64,000 nt of DNA from Sinorhizobium meliloti (GCF_035610345.1 NZ_CP141212.1:253976-317975); one strand, 5' to 3'. Numbered from the stretch's first letter, positions 27,755-37,430 are shown. The notes: generated by a model from the sequence alone, not told the origin. Numbers and translations: made by a program.

Positions 27755-28447
27755 TTAAAAGTCGAGATCCGCATAATGTGAGACCGGGGTCACGCCGCGC
27801 ACCCGCTCGGCGAGCAGCGGCCGGAAGGACGGGCGCGACTTCAGCCGCTGATACCATTCCTTGGCGCTCGGCGCATCGGACCAGTCGATCTCTCCGAGAT
27901 AGTCGAGCACGGAAATCGCCGCGGCCGCGGCGAGATCCCCATAGGAGATGCGATCTCCGGCGAGCCAGGGGCGCGATCCGGCGAGCCACGAGAGATACTT
28001 CATATGCTGGCGGATATTGCTGCGCGAGGTGCGGAGAATTTTCGAATCCGGCGCACCGCCGCCCTGGTCCGGGGTCATCTGCAGCTTGAAAATGCGCTCG
28101 CGCACGAGCGGGCGCGTCACGTCGGCTTCCATCTTCTGCAGGAACCATTCGGTGAGGCGGCGGATTTCGGCGCGCTGAAACGGGTCCTCGGCAAGAAGGC
28201 GGCGGTCGCGCTTCATGATGCCGCTGGTCTCGTCGAGATATTCGGAGATGATCGTGGCGCCGCAGAGCGCGCGCATGCTGTCATCGACATAGACCGGCAG
28301 AGTGCCGGCAGGATTCAGCGTCAGGAAGTCGCGCCGGTTCTCCCATGGCTGCTCTTCGCTCAGTTCCGTCTGATAGCCATATTCTGAGAGAATAAGGCGT
28401 ACGAACCGCGAAGCTGGGGACATGGGGTGATGATACAGTGTCGGCAT
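27755..28447 (-). CDS. Glutathione S-transferase
   Basis: 230 residues. N-terminal thioredoxin-like domain [20 protein letters not shown] with a serine rather than a cysteine at the active position. Then come the cis-proline [19 protein letters not shown] and a helical C-terminal domain ending in [12 protein letters not shown]. First gene of the unit with queG. The substrate is unknown; stress or detoxification is typical. Confidence 0.88.
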   Translation of the reverse strand: MPTLYHHPMSPASRFVRLILSEYGYQTELSEEQPWENRRDFLTLNPAGTLPVYVDDSMRALCGATIISEYLDETSGIMKRDRRLLAEDPFQRAEIRRLTEWFLQKMEADVTRPLVRERIFKLQMTPDQGGGAPDSKILRTSRSNIRQHMKYLSWLAGSRPWLAGDRISYGDLAAAAAISVLDYLGEIDWSDAPSAKEWYQRLKSRPSFRPLLAERVRGVTPVSHYADLDF

Positions 28448-28509
28448 CGATGATCAGATTGCAGCTGTTTTCGGGGATATCGGCGTCGCGGCATATGCAA
28501 CTGGCCACG

Positions 28510-28525
28510 GCTCGTTACAACGAGC
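28510..28525. promoter_or_regulatory. 16-base inverted repeat upstream of uppP
   Basis: GCTCGTTACAACGAGC has perfect 7-base arms around AC. It lies in the divergent region between the GST and uppP genes, 79 bases before the uppP start. It may be an operator or a small hairpin. Confidence 0.4.
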
Positions 28526-28603
28526 TATAGGTAGTTGCGGTGGCAAACACAAGAGAATCGACTTTCTCCTCCCACATCCAATTATATCAGGAATAGCTTT
28601 TAC

Positions 28604-29410
28604 ATGGCGGATCAATCGATCATAAGCGCGCTCGTCCTCGGCCTCATCGAAGGGCTGACGGAGTTCATCCCGGTCTCGTCGACGGCGCATGTGCTGCTTG
28701 CCGGACACTTCCTCGGGTTCAAATCGCCGGGAAACACCTTTGCCGTTCTGATCCAGCTCGGCGCCATATTGGCGATCCTGCTCGTCTACTTCCAGAAGCT
28801 GCTGGCGATCGCGCTCGCCCTTCCGACGAGCGTCAAGGCCCGCCGCTTCGTCTTCTCGGTTCTCCTCGCCTTCCTGCCGGCGGCGCTTATCGGTGCTGCC
28901 GCGCATGGATTCATCAAATCGGTGCTTTTCGAGACGCCGATGCTCATCTGCGTCGTGCTGATCGTCGGCGGCGTCATTCTTTATGCGATCGACCGGCTCC
29001 CTTTGACGCCTCGCTACACCGACGTGTTCGACTATCCGCCTTCGCTCGCGCTGAAGATCGGCCTCTTCCAGTGTCTCGCCATGATCCCGGGAACGTCGCG
29101 TTCCGGCGCGACCATTGCCGGGGCCCTGCTGATGGGGACCGACAAGCGCTCCGCGGCTGAATTTTCCTTCTTCCTCGCCATGCCGACCATGGTCGGAGCT
29201 TTTGCGCTCGATCTCTACAAGAACCGCGATGCGCTCTCCTTCGACGATGTCGGCATGATCGCGGCCGGTTTCATCGCTGCATTCATCGCCGGAATTTTCG
29301 TGGTGCGTTCGCTGCTCGACTTCGTCTCGCATCGCGGCTTTACGCCCTTTGCGATCTGGCGCATCCTCGTCGGGACCGCCGGGTTGGTCGGCCTGTGGCT
29401 GCTCGGATAA
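28604..29410 (+). CDS. uppP: Undecaprenyl-diphosphatase
   Basis: 268 residues, polytopic inner-membrane protein. The two active-site signatures are intact: [17 protein letters not shown] near the N-terminus and [17 protein letters not shown]. It recycles undecaprenyl diphosphate to the monophosphate needed for peptidoglycan and polysaccharide synthesis. The start [13 protein letters not shown] has AGGA 11 bases upstream. A longer frame from 28535 has no domain. Confidence 0.95.
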   Translation: MADQSIISALVLGLIEGLTEFIPVSSTAHVLLAGHFLGFKSPGNTFAVLIQLGAILAILLVYFQKLLAIALALPTSVKARRFVFSVLLAFLPAALIGAAAHGFIKSVLFETPMLICVVLIVGGVILYAIDRLPLTPRYTDVFDYPPSLALKIGLFQCLAMIPGTSRSGATIAGALLMGTDKRSAAEFSFFLAMPTMVGAFALDLYKNRDALSFDDVGMIAAGFIAAFIAGIFVVRSLLDFVSHRGFTPFAIWRILVGTAGLVGLWLLG

Positions 29411-29428
29411 CACAGTCCGGAAACATAA

Positions 29429-29462
29429 AGCCGGATGCGTCTCTTTCGAAACGCACCCGGCT
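29429..29462. terminator. Hairpin terminator between uppP and the 53-residue peptide gene
   Basis: AGCCGGATGCGT and ACGCACCCGGCT form 12-base arms with one mismatch around a 10-base loop. On the reverse strand the stem is followed by TTTATGTTT, so it suits termination of the reverse gene best. It may also stop uppP. Confidence 0.6.
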
Positions 29463-29520
29463 CCTGGCCCCCGCCAAAACGCAACATGCCCGGCTCGAAG
29501 CCGAGGCGAAAATGTCCGGC

Positions 29521-29682
29521 TTACTCGCCGGCAAACCCGATCGACGCCGTCGTGCACGGGTTGACACCGTAGGCCGGCGTGCAGCCCTTGTCGCTGCTAG
29601 CCCCGGTGCCGGGTGCCATGAACGAGCCAGCCAGAATGATCAGTGCCGCAGACGCAAAAAAGATTGCGATCGACTTGCCCAT
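29521..29682 (-). CDS. Small exported peptide, 53 residues
   Basis: The protein starts MGKSIAIFFASAALIILAGS, a clear hydrophobic signal or anchor. It ends with about 27 residues containing two cysteines (DKGCTPAYGVNPCTTASIGF), which could form one disulfide in the periplasm. No lipobox is seen. A hairpin with a T-rich flank follows 58 bases beyond the stop, supporting a real transcription unit. The RBS is weak (AAAGG about 10 bases before the ATG). The function is unknown. Confidence 0.6.
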   Translation of the reverse strand: MGKSIAIFFASAALIILAGSFMAPGTGASSDKGCTPAYGVNPCTTASIGFAGE

Positions 29683-29877
29683 GGGACGTTATGCCTTTCG
29701 AGTGAGATGTCTGCACCGGCGCCGCTCGCCGAGCAGTCAGTGCGAGCGGTGTTTATTCTGCGACCATGTCATGATCAATATCAGTGCGAGCTGAATCTGC
29801 GGTAAACGAGATTCGGATTTTCGACTGCGGCAGAACTGCAACGCTGTTGCCGGATGGGCACAGCGGGGGCCGCAAAA

Positions 29878-29902
29878 AAGCCGCCGGCGGAGCCGGCGGC
29901 TT
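29878..29902 (-). terminator. Rho-independent terminator of the NDUFA9-like gene
   Basis: The 11-base arms AAGCCGCCGGC and GCCGGCGGCTT surround a 3-base loop. On the reverse strand the stem runs into TTTTTTGCGG, 27 bases after the stop codon. Confidence 0.85.
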
Positions 29903-29928
29903 GAATGTGTTCGGTGTGATGCGACCGC

Positions 29929-30909
29929 TCAGGCGGCGCGGCCGCTGCGCGTGTATTGCCCGTGCGGGCGATAGCGTACGAGATAAGTCGGCAGGATCGA
30001 CTCGAGCATTGTCGGCTCGATGCCGATACCGGCAAGCGTGCGGCCTTCCGCCTCGGCCTTTGCCGAGACGACATTGTCCGATTTCAGCAACACCACCTGG
30101 TCGGCGGTGAGCGGCGGCGTGATGAACGGCACGAGCGAGGCGACGCTGCCCATCAGCGAGGCGATGCCGAAGGGCAGCGACACGAAGGAGCGCTTGCGGT
30201 CGATCGTCTTCAGCATGATATCGAGACATTCGCGGAAGGAGAGCACCTGCGGCCCGCCGAGTTCGTAGATCGTCCCACCGGTCAGCTTGCCGTCGACGGA
30301 GCGAGCCACGGCCTCGGCAACGTCGGTGACGTAAACCGGCTGAAACCTGGTCTGGCCGCCGCCGATGAGCGGCAGGACCGGCGAGAATCGGGCCATTTCG
30401 GCGAACTTGTTGAAAAATCCGTCTTCAGGCCCGAAGATGATCGACGGGCGGAGGATCACCGCGGCCGGAAGCGTTTCGAGGATCGCAGCCTCGGCACGCC
30501 CCTTTGTCCGGGCATAGCTCGATTGGGAGCTCGCGTCGGCGCCGATCGCCGAGATATGGGTGAGCGTGGCGCCCGTCGCCCGAGCCGCCTCGGCGACCGC
30601 CCGCGCGCCGAAATCCTGGACCGCCTCGAAGGTGTTGCGGCCACTTTCGAAGAGCACACCGACGCAGTTGATCACATGGTCGGCGCCGTCGACAGCGCGA
30701 TCGACCGACTTGCGGTAGCGCAGATTGGCCTGAACGAAGGAGATTTGCCCGACATTGCCGAGCGGTTGCAGGTGGCCGGCGAGATCCGGACGGCGAACAG
30801 CGACGCGAATGCGGTAGCCGCGTTTGGCGAGCGCGCGCACCACATGACGGCCGACAAATCCGGATCCGCCGAAAATCGTCACCAGCGGCGGAAGGTTGGA
30901 CAAGGTCAT
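29929..30909 (-). CDS. NDUFA9-like atypical SDR (NAD(P)-binding)
   Basis: 326 residues. It has the Rossmann signature LVTIFGGSGFVGRHVVRALA, HVINCVGVLFESGRNTFEAV and LRPSIIFGPEDGFFNKFAEM. The match is to the complex I NDUFA9-like family of atypical SDRs, which usually lack the catalytic Tyr. Bacterial members are implicated in ubiquinone or NADH dehydrogenase assembly. The start MTLSNLPPL is chosen; the upstream extension has no RBS. A strong terminator follows. Confidence 0.88.
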   Translation of the reverse strand: MTLSNLPPLVTIFGGSGFVGRHVVRALAKRGYRIRVAVRRPDLAGHLQPLGNVGQISFVQANLRYRKSVDRAVDGADHVINCVGVLFESGRNTFEAVQDFGARAVAEAARATGATLTHISAIGADASSQSSYARTKGRAEAAILETLPAAVILRPSIIFGPEDGFFNKFAEMARFSPVLPLIGGGQTRFQPVYVTDVAEAVARSVDGKLTGGTIYELGGPQVLSFRECLDIMLKTIDRKRSFVSLPFGIASLMGSVASLVPFITPPLTADQVVLLKSDNVVSAKAEAEGRTLAGIGIEPTMLESILPTYLVRYRPHGQYTRSGRAA

Positions 30910-31029
30910 GAGAAACGCACTCCTGATGTCAATGGTAGAATTGCTTGCTACATAGCCCAAGCGTCGAGCGAGGTGAAGGCCAATCCGCGCGCTTCGGAGG
31001 CGTGCCCCGATGCGCCGCGGGACTTCGCC

Positions 31030-31317
31030 TCAAACGCCTTCGACGACCACCATTTCGGCATCGGCGACTTCCTGGCGGATGGCCGCGGCAATCTGGTATT
31101 CGGGCGAATTGTAACAGTCGACGGCCGCCTGCAGCGAGGGGAATTCGATGACGACGTTGCGGGTGCGAGCGGCACCTTCGAGCCGATGGAACTCCCCGCC
31201 GCGCGCAAGGAAGGTCGCGCCGTATTTTTCGAAGGCGGGCTTCGCCGCTGCCACGTAATCCTTATAGCGTTCGGGGTCCCTTATATCGACCCGAGCGATC
31301 CAGTATCCTTTGGCCAT
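31030..31317 (-). CDS. DUF1330-family protein
   Basis: 95 residues: MAKGYWIARVDIRDPERYKD with FEKYGATFLARGG and RNVVIEFPSLQAAVDCYNSPEYQ, the standard DUF1330 pattern. This is a small ferredoxin-like dimeric alpha-beta barrel. GAGGAG lies 6 bases before the ATG. The function of the family is unknown. Confidence 0.9.
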   Translation of the reverse strand: MAKGYWIARVDIRDPERYKDYVAAAKPAFEKYGATFLARGGEFHRLEGAARTRNVVIEFPSLQAAVDCYNSPEYQIAAAIRQEVADAEMVVVEGV

Positions 31318-31410
31318 GATGAACTCCTCGTCTTTCACGACATGCAGACGGGATGGTTACTTCCGGCAAAATGAGCCTCAGGTCAAGCAGGCCCGAACGG
31401 CGCCGGAGCG

Positions 31411-32127
31411 CTATACGGCGGATCGACGGGAGAGGGCGCTCTCCATTTCGGCCAGGATCGCGCGGCTTGCTGCGAGAGGCTCGGGCGAGGCAACGATCGG
31501 CCGCCCGACGACGAGGTGGCTCGAGCCGGCGCGAAGCGCGTCGGCCGGCGTCATCACCCGCTTCTGGTCGCCTTTTTCCGCGCCGGCCGGGCGGATGCCC
31601 GGCGTCACCAGCGCCATGTCGCCGCCGATGATCTTGCGCACGGCGGCGGCCTCCTCCGCCGAGCAGACGATGCCCCCCATGCCGGCGGCGCGGGCCTGTT
31701 CCGCGCGGCGCAGGACCAGGCTGTGCGGATCATATTCATAACCGGCATCGATGACGTCCTGTTCGTCCATCGAGGTGAGCACCGTCACGCCAAGCAGGCA
31801 GAGGTTCGAGCCTCGTGCCGCTTCGACAGCCGATTTCATCGCCTTCGGATAGGCGTGCAGCGTCAGCATCGATACGCCCATCTTGACGATGTTCTCCACG
31901 CCCTTGGCCACCGTGTTGTCGATGTCGAGCAGCTTCATGTCGAGGAAGACCTGCTTGCCGCCTGCAGCGAGGTCGCGCGCGAAGTCGAGGCCGCCGGCGA
32001 AGGCCAGTTGATAGCCGATCTTATAGAAGAGGACTTCCTCGCCGAGCGTCGAGACGATTTTCTCGGCCTCGGTCACCGTTGGAAGATCAAGGCCGACGAT
32101 CAGCCGGTCGCGCGCGCTTGTGCTCAT
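31411..32127 (-). CDS. pyrF: Orotidine 5'-phosphate decarboxylase
   Basis: 238 residues. It forms UMP by decarboxylating OMP. The catalytic charged tetrad is seen in [17 protein letters not shown]. Phosphate-binding blocks are [19 protein letters not shown] and [10 protein letters not shown]. The start [16 protein letters not shown] follows GGGGTGA by about 8 bases. It is preceded on the same strand by a histidine-phosphatase gene 7 bases away. Confidence 0.95.
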   Translation of the reverse strand: MSTSARDRLIVGLDLPTVTEAEKIVSTLGEEVLFYKIGYQLAFAGGLDFARDLAAGGKQVFLDMKLLDIDNTVAKGVENIVKMGVSMLTLHAYPKAMKSAVEAARGSNLCLLGVTVLTSMDEQDVIDAGYEYDPHSLVLRRAEQARAAGMGGIVCSAEEAAAVRKIIGGDMALVTPGIRPAGAEKGDQKRVMTPADALRAGSSHLVVGRPIVASPEPLAASRAILAEMESALSRRSAV

Positions 32128-32134
32128 ATCGAGA

Positions 32135-32755
32135 TCACCCCTGCCAGAACTCCATCGGCGTCCAGTCGCATGTGACGGCGCGATCCGCAAGACGGAAGGC
32201 GAAGAGATTGCCGCCGCCCGGCGGTTGATCGGCGCTACGGGCGATCGCCGTGCCCGTCATCCGGCATTTGAGCAGCGTACCGACACCGCCATGGCCGATG
32301 AAGGCGATGGGTACCGCCGGATCGTGCCGGTCGAGGACCTGGAAGACGGCCCTTGAGATTCGCGCCTGGGCGTCGACGGCACGCTCCCAGCCCTTGAAGC
32401 TCTCTTCGGGTCGGGCAAAGAACCGATCGGCCGCCTTCTCGAACTCCTCCGGCGGCAGAAAGCCGGTCGCGGAACGATCGTTCTCGCCCATCTCCTCGTC
32501 AGTTTCGACCGGGATGCCGGCAGCGTCGGCCAGGAACCGCGCCGTTTCGATCGCCTTCTTCTCGCCACTGGCGACGATGCGTCCGAGCGAACGGACCCAT
32601 GGCTGTTTCGCCGTGGCGTGCATGCGTTCTTCGCCGAGTTCGGACAGGCCCCATTGTGGCACGGAGACGGCGGGATCGATTCTGACCTGCGGATGGGTGA
32701 GATAGATGCCGAACACCGGAGGTGGCGCCGTCAGTGCGTCTTGCGGTAGATCCAC
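32135..32755 (-). CDS. Histidine phosphatase superfamily protein with a THP motif
   Basis: 206 residues, GTG start, overlapping the pmtA 3' end by 25 bases; a later GTG at 32716 cannot be excluded. The usual RHG motif is replaced by [11 protein letters not shown], keeping the nucleophilic His but not the Arg. The second His is in [12 protein letters not shown], and [16 protein letters not shown] matches the usual region. This THP variant seems to be common among alphaproteobacterial homologues, but the substrate is unknown. Confidence 0.78.
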   Translation of the reverse strand: MDLPQDALTAPPPVFGIYLTHPQVRIDPAVSVPQWGLSELGEERMHATAKQPWVRSLGRIVASGEKKAIETARFLADAAGIPVETDEEMGENDRSATGFLPPEEFEKAADRFFARPEESFKGWERAVDAQARISRAVFQVLDRHDPAVPIAFIGHGGVGTLLKCRMTGTAIARSADQPPGGGNLFAFRLADRAVTCDWTPMEFWQG

Positions 32756-33333
32756 AGCTGCGCCGGCGGAATGTTGCGCACGACGAAGTCGAAATGCTGG
32801 ATTCGGTAGCGGTCCGGCATGGCGACGACCGGCGACATCGGACCGTAGGAGATCTGAACGACCGGGCGGCCGAAGGGAATGCGCGAGAGCAGGTCCTCGA
32901 TGAGTTCGACGCGGCGATGCATCGGGAAATTCAACAGCGGCACGGCGGAAATGACGCTGTCGAACTGCTGATCCTTGAAGGCCCCAAGCGTCCGGGAAAG
33001 ATCGAAGGCGTCGCCGTTGATGAAATGCACGCCGTCGAAATGCGCCTTGAGCTGATTGTAGAACTCGGTCGAGTATTCGATGGAAACCAGCTTTTCAGGC
33101 TCTATGCCGCGCTCGAGGATCGCCTTGGTGATCACCCCGGTGCCGGGGCCAAGCTCGAGGACCGGCAGACCGGATTCCGGATCGACTATGCTGGCCATGC
33201 GGCGTGCGGTGATGGCGGATGTCGGGAGGATCGCGCCGACCGCGCGAGTATTGCTCATCCAGCCCTTGAAGAAGCGGATCTCTTCGTCGAATTTCCGACC
33301 GAATTTTTCCTTCACCCTCAAGCGCAAGCTCAT
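32731..33333 (-). CDS. pmtA: Phosphatidylethanolamine N-methyltransferase
   Basis: 200 residues, the size of the Sinorhizobium enzyme. The SAM-binding motif is VLELGPGTGVITKAILERG. Other blocks are FFKGWMSNTRAVGAILPTS and ISAVPLLNFPMHRRVELIED. It methylates phosphatidylethanolamine three times to make phosphatidylcholine, needed for normal symbiosis in S. meliloti. It is soluble and membrane-associated, without membrane helices. First gene in a unit with the phosphatase gene and perhaps pyrF. Confidence 0.93.
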   Translation of the reverse strand: MSLRLRVKEKFGRKFDEEIRFFKGWMSNTRAVGAILPTSAITARRMASIVDPESGLPVLELGPGTGVITKAILERGIEPEKLVSIEYSTEFYNQLKAHFDGVHFINGDAFDLSRTLGAFKDQQFDSVISAVPLLNFPMHRRVELIEDLLSRIPFGRPVVQISYGPMSPVVAMPDRYRIQHFDFVVRNIPPAQLWIYRKTH

Positions 33334-33564
33334 CGAATCCCCTCACAGTATGATTTGCAGTTGCGCTCTTATCGTGATTCGTGCGGCTGCGTGAGCGCTT
33401 ATTCATAATGTGCTTCCATCTGCGGCAAAAACAAGTCCGACTGCGTCTAGAAACGACAGATCATGAACGATGCGCGACGGTTGAACTCGAAATCCGGTAC
33501 GGTCTGAAAGCTTGAATCAGTTGAACTAGAAGTTAGCGTCCATTTTTTCAGCAAAACGACACAT

Positions 33565-33593
33565 TTGCTTCTTATACGGGATTCCCGTATAGT
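33565..33593 (+). promoter_or_regulatory. Promoter of the brnT-type operon
   Basis: TTGCTT (33565-33570) and TATAGT (33588-33593) are exactly 17 bases apart. The expected transcription start, about 7 bases after the -10 box, falls on the A of the toxin ATG at 33600, and no RBS precedes it. Confidence 0.6.
33573..33591. promoter_or_regulatory. 19-base palindromic operator of the BrnT-type operon
   Basis: TATACGGGATTCCCGTATA is a perfect inverted repeat around one base. It fills the promoter spacer and covers the start of the -10 box, the place for autorepression by the XRE antitoxin. Confidence 0.75.
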
Positions 33594-33599
33594 GCCAAC

Positions 33600-33872
33600 A
33601 TGGAAGACCGGTTCGATCCTGCGAAAGACGCCGTCAATCGCGAGAAACATAAACTATCGTTGGCCTTTGGCCTGCGTATTTTCGACGACGGGGATCACTT
33701 GATCATCCCCTCCATTCGCGAGATCGACGGCGAGGAACGGTTCAAGGTGGTCGAGGTCGTCGGCGAGAGGCTGTTCACCGGCGTGTTCGTTTGGCGGGAT
33801 AATTTACCCCGGTTCATATCTGTGAGAAGGAGCAACAAGGGTGAAGAACGAGCATATTACGTCCCCTGCTGA
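33600..33872 (+). CDS. brnT: BrnT-family toxin
   Basis: 90 residues. It shows the BrnT pattern: FDPAKDAVNREKHKLSLAFG near the N-terminus, a central ERFKVVEVVGERLFTGVFVW and the terminal FISVRRSNKGEERAYY. BrnT is a RelE-fold ribonuclease that blocks translation. The downstream partner overlaps by 32 bases. No RBS is seen and the promoter predicts a leaderless mRNA. Confidence 0.9.
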   Translation: MEDRFDPAKDAVNREKHKLSLAFGLRIFDDGDHLIIPSIREIDGEERFKVVEVVGERLFTGVFVWRDNLPRFISVRRSNKGEERAYYVPC

Positions 33873-34119
33873 TCCGGCCGATGCGGAAGATTTCGACGTG
33901 ACGGCCGAAGCAATGAATCGCGGCCAGCGGGCTCGCCTGATTCGCAAGACAAGGACCGCGCTTGGTTTGTCGCAATCGGAGTTCGCAAATCGCTTTCGCG
34001 TTCCCGTTGGTACGCTGCGGGACTGGGAGCAAGCACGCGCCACTGCTCCGGATTTTGCCGTTGCTTATGTGCGCGTGATCGCGCAGCACCCCGATTTGGT
34101 TGCGCAGGCCCTCGCGTGA
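33841..34119 (+). CDS. XRE-type antitoxin partner of BrnT
   Basis: 92 residues, GTG start with AAGGAG 9 bases upstream. A helix-turn-helix in the C-terminal half (LGLSQSEFANRFRVPVGTLR, then DWEQARATAPDFAVAY) resembles Cro/XRE antitoxins more than the ribbon-helix-helix BrnA. The first 35 residues are acidic and probably bind the toxin. It should repress via the palindrome at 33573. Confidence 0.85.
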   Translation: MKNEHITSPADPADAEDFDVTAEAMNRGQRARLIRKTRTALGLSQSEFANRFRVPVGTLRDWEQARATAPDFAVAYVRVIAQHPDLVAQALA

Positions 34120-34167
34120 GCGCGCCTCTGGAATTCGATTAAGCGCGGTGCTGCGGCCTGTTTGATC

Positions 34168-34300
34168 TCCTCATCCCTGTGCGCGTCATAGGGATCCAGC
34201 CAGACCAAGTCCTTGGGCTGAAAGAACATTTCCCCGCGCCGCCGACGCGGCGCTGCTCTCATCTGTGTGACAAGCACAGAGACGAGAGCAGAGGAGAGAG
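34168..34300. repeat. Long palindromic rhizobial mosaic repeat, degenerate copy
   Basis: Contains CTCATCCCTGTGCGCGTCAT, GATCCAGCCAGACCAAGTCC with TTGGGCTGAAAG, CGCGCCGCCGACGCGGCGC and TGTGACAAGCACAGAGACG. The ends are inverted and GCGCCGCCGACGCGGCGC is an internal hairpin. I know this wording as a repeated intergenic element in Rhizobium and Sinorhizobium; here one arm is diverged (TATGACGCGCAC). Confidence 0.65.
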
Positions 34301-34321
34301 TGCAGTCCTCCGATACGTTTC

Positions 34322-34414
34322 CTACAGCGCCGCGCGTCTTATCAGACGCGCAACGGTCGTTGTAGCACTTCGATCTGCTGCATGTTTTTGTCCTTGATCG
34401 GCAACGATCAAAGG
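34322..34414. repeat. Second mosaic repeat with two hairpins
   Basis: CTACAGCGCCGCGCGTCT pairs with AGACGCGCAACGGTCGTTGT around TATC (34322-34365). A second hairpin, CCTTGATCG/CGATCAAAGG, follows at 34392-34414 after TGCATGTTTTTGT. This is a familiar Sinorhizobium intergenic repeat, probably inserted independently of the first. Confidence 0.6.
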
Positions 34415-34423
34415 AACCATGCA

Positions 34424-34543
34424 GTACGCCGCGCAGTCGGTACTCAAGGAATTCAAGCGCATCGAGCCATGCGTGCCGACAAAACCGACCAGAGCTTCAA
34501 CGCCATTATCCATCTCGCAGCGGCCGTCATAAACTCAAGATGA
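34424..34543 (+). pseudogene. C-terminal relic of an IS5-type transposase
   Basis: The frame from 34469 reads MRADKTDQSFNAIIHLAAAV and then INSR and a stop, matching the usual end of IS5-family DDE transposases. Just upstream, AAQSVLKEFKRI reads in another frame, which places a 2-base frameshift between KRI and AMRADK. No inverted terminal repeat was found. It is a dead fragment beside the toxin-antitoxin pair. Confidence 0.5.
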
Positions 34544-34556
34544 ATCTCAACGCGCC

Positions 34557-35675
34557 TTAGACTCGCATCGGCATCAGCACGTAGAGCGCATCCTCCGCGG
34601 CAAGATCGCGCACGAGCGTCGGCGAACCGGGATCGGCCAGCAGGAAGACCGCCTCGCTGCCGGTCAGTTGCCCGGTGATGTCGAGCAGATATTTGGCGTT
34701 GAACCCGATCTCGAGCGGATCGCTTTCGTAGCCGACCGGCAGTTCTTCGGTGGCGCTGCCGGAATCCGGATTGTTCACGGTCAGCGTCATCTGGCCGTCG
34801 GCAAGCGCAAGCTTCACGGCGCGGCCGCGTTCGGAAGAGATCGTGGAGACACGGTCGACGGCCTGCGAGAAGGACTGGCAATCGACGCGCAGTTCCTTGT
34901 CGTTGCTGGCGGGGATCACGCGCTGATAGTCGGGGAAGGTTCCGTCGATCAGCTTCGACGTCATGACGATGGAGCCGATCGTGAGGCGGATCTTCGCGTC
35001 CGATACCTCGACCGTCACCACCACGTCCGGATTGTCGAGCAGCTTCTGCAGCTCGCTCACGGTCTTGCGCGGAATGATGATGCCGGGCATGCCCTCGGAG
35101 CCCGAGGGCGCTTCGACATCCGCACGGGCGAGCCGGTGGCCGTCGGTCGCAACGGCGCGCAGCTTCAGGTCGCCGTTGTTCTCGACCGTGTGCACGAAGA
35201 TGCCGTTCAAATAGTAGCGTGTCTCTTCCGTCGAGATGGCGAACTGGGTGCGGTCGATCAGCATCTTGAGATCGGGCGCCTTCAGGCGGAAGGAGTGCGA
35301 GAACGTGCCGGCGGTCAGATCGGGAAAATCCGACTGCGGCAGGCACTGCAGCGAAAACTTGGAGCGGCCGGAGGCGACCGTCATCGCCGTGCCTTCCGCA
35401 TTGGTGACCAGCAACACCTCCGAGCCGTCCGGCAGCTTGCGGACGATGTCGTAGAGCAGATGCGCCGGAACGGTGGTGGCGCCGGCCTGTTCCACCTGCG
35501 CCGGCGTCGCCTCGGTGATCTCCAGGTCGAGGTCGGTCGCCTTCATTTCGAGGCTGGCGCCGTCGGAGCGCAGGAGCACGTTCGAAAGGATCGGGATGGT
35601 GTTTCGCCGTTCGACCACGCGGTGGACATGGTTCAGCGATTTCAAAAGGTTGGACCGCTCGAGAGTAATACGCAT
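34557..35675 (-). CDS. dnaN: DNA polymerase III beta sliding clamp
   Basis: 372 residues, the usual size. It starts MRITLERSNLLKSLNHVHRV and has LKLRAVATDGHRLARADVEA and the terminal VLMPMRV hydrophobic tail that lines the clamp protein-binding pocket. It encircles DNA and tethers the replicative polymerase. As usual in alphaproteobacteria, dnaA is not adjacent. It is divergent from rsmI. The long N-terminal open extension is rejected. Confidence 0.96.
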   Translation of the reverse strand: MRITLERSNLLKSLNHVHRVVERRNTIPILSNVLLRSDGASLEMKATDLDLEITEATPAQVEQAGATTVPAHLLYDIVRKLPDGSEVLLVTNAEGTAMTVASGRSKFSLQCLPQSDFPDLTAGTFSHSFRLKAPDLKMLIDRTQFAISTEETRYYLNGIFVHTVENNGDLKLRAVATDGHRLARADVEAPSGSEGMPGIIIPRKTVSELQKLLDNPDVVVTVEVSDAKIRLTIGSIVMTSKLIDGTFPDYQRVIPASNDKELRVDCQSFSQAVDRVSTISSERGRAVKLALADGQMTLTVNNPDSGSATEELPVGYESDPLEIGFNAKYLLDITGQLTGSEAVFLLADPGSPTLVRDLAAEDALYVLMPMRV

Positions 35676-35918
35676 GGATGCTACCGCTTTCAACCATTGC
35701 CGCGCGGGCGAGGGGACCGCCGCGGCGTCAACTGCGTGCCCGGCCGCTCGGCCGGAAGGATGTGGACCGGCAAAATGGCAGAAAGAGAGCCGCAAAAGCA
35801 AGGGGTTTTGAGGCCTCTTCCCCAAATGCGAGACTGCATGCGCGGCCCGCCCTTGCCCCGGGCTCCCTGCTCACTCATAAAGGGCGCGAACCCGGCTTGG
35901 CCGGAATGGTCGATCGGA

Positions 35919-36870
<952 letters not shown>

Positions 36871-36881
<11 letters not shown>

Positions 36882-37239
36882 GCGACCGGACACCCGCAAG
36901 CTGAAGGCGCTGAAGCGGGGCCACATCGCCGAATACCGCGCCGCGCTCTGCCTGATGCTCAAGGGCTATCGCATCGTTGCCATGCGCTATCGCACCAGGC
37001 TCGGCGAGATCGACATCATCGCCCGGCGCGGCGACCTGGTCGCCTGCGTCGAAGTAAAGGCCCGGATGAGCCCGGACGATGCGGTCTTCGCCGTGACCGA
37101 CACGGCGCAGCGGCGCATCCGGGCGGCAAGCGATCTCTGGCTGTCGCGTCAGGGCGACTTCCACCGCCTGTCGGTGCGATACGACATTGTCGCCGTAGCG
37201 CCGTGGCGTTGGCCGCGACACCTGCCGGACGCCTTTTGA
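36871..37239 (+). CDS. yraN: YraN-family (UPF0102) endonuclease-like protein
   Basis: 122 residues. The restriction-endonuclease-like core is seen in [45 protein letters not shown] (E, D and ExK positions) and [11 protein letters not shown]. Biochemical function is unproven. Its overlap with rsmI and the gshB downstream are the usual order in rhizobia. Confidence 0.92.
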
Positions 37240-37430
37240 TAGGCGGGAGCGGCAGGAGCCTTCTTGCCTAACCACGGTACGCATTCTACATCTTGCGGGC
37301 TTTTCGGCGGTGCCGCCTCGTCGCGAAGACGAGGGGCGGAGCATCGCGTCGAATTGCCGTATAATTCGATTTCTGACCGGCGCCGGTCGAAGGAACTATG
37401 CGCATCGTGGATCCAATCGGGAACGGGAAA

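Larger units (their letters stand above)
34120..34556. other. Repeat-rich non-coding stretch between antitoxin and dnaN
   Basis: 437 bases containing two rhizobial mosaic elements and the tail of an IS5-type transposase, described separately. The small reverse frame at 34065-34277 is a by-product of the first repeat and is not called. Confidence 0.7.

Noticed and set aside
34065..34277. Reverse 70-codon frame reading MFFQPKDLVWLDPYDAHRDE
   Set aside because: The codons fall on a known type of palindromic intergenic repeat (CCAAGTCCTTGGGCTGAAAG), so the apparent protein is a product of the repeat.
34668..35918. N-terminal extension of the rsmI frame
   Set aside because: It runs antisense through the whole of dnaN and shows no domain; RsmI similarity begins only after about 35950.
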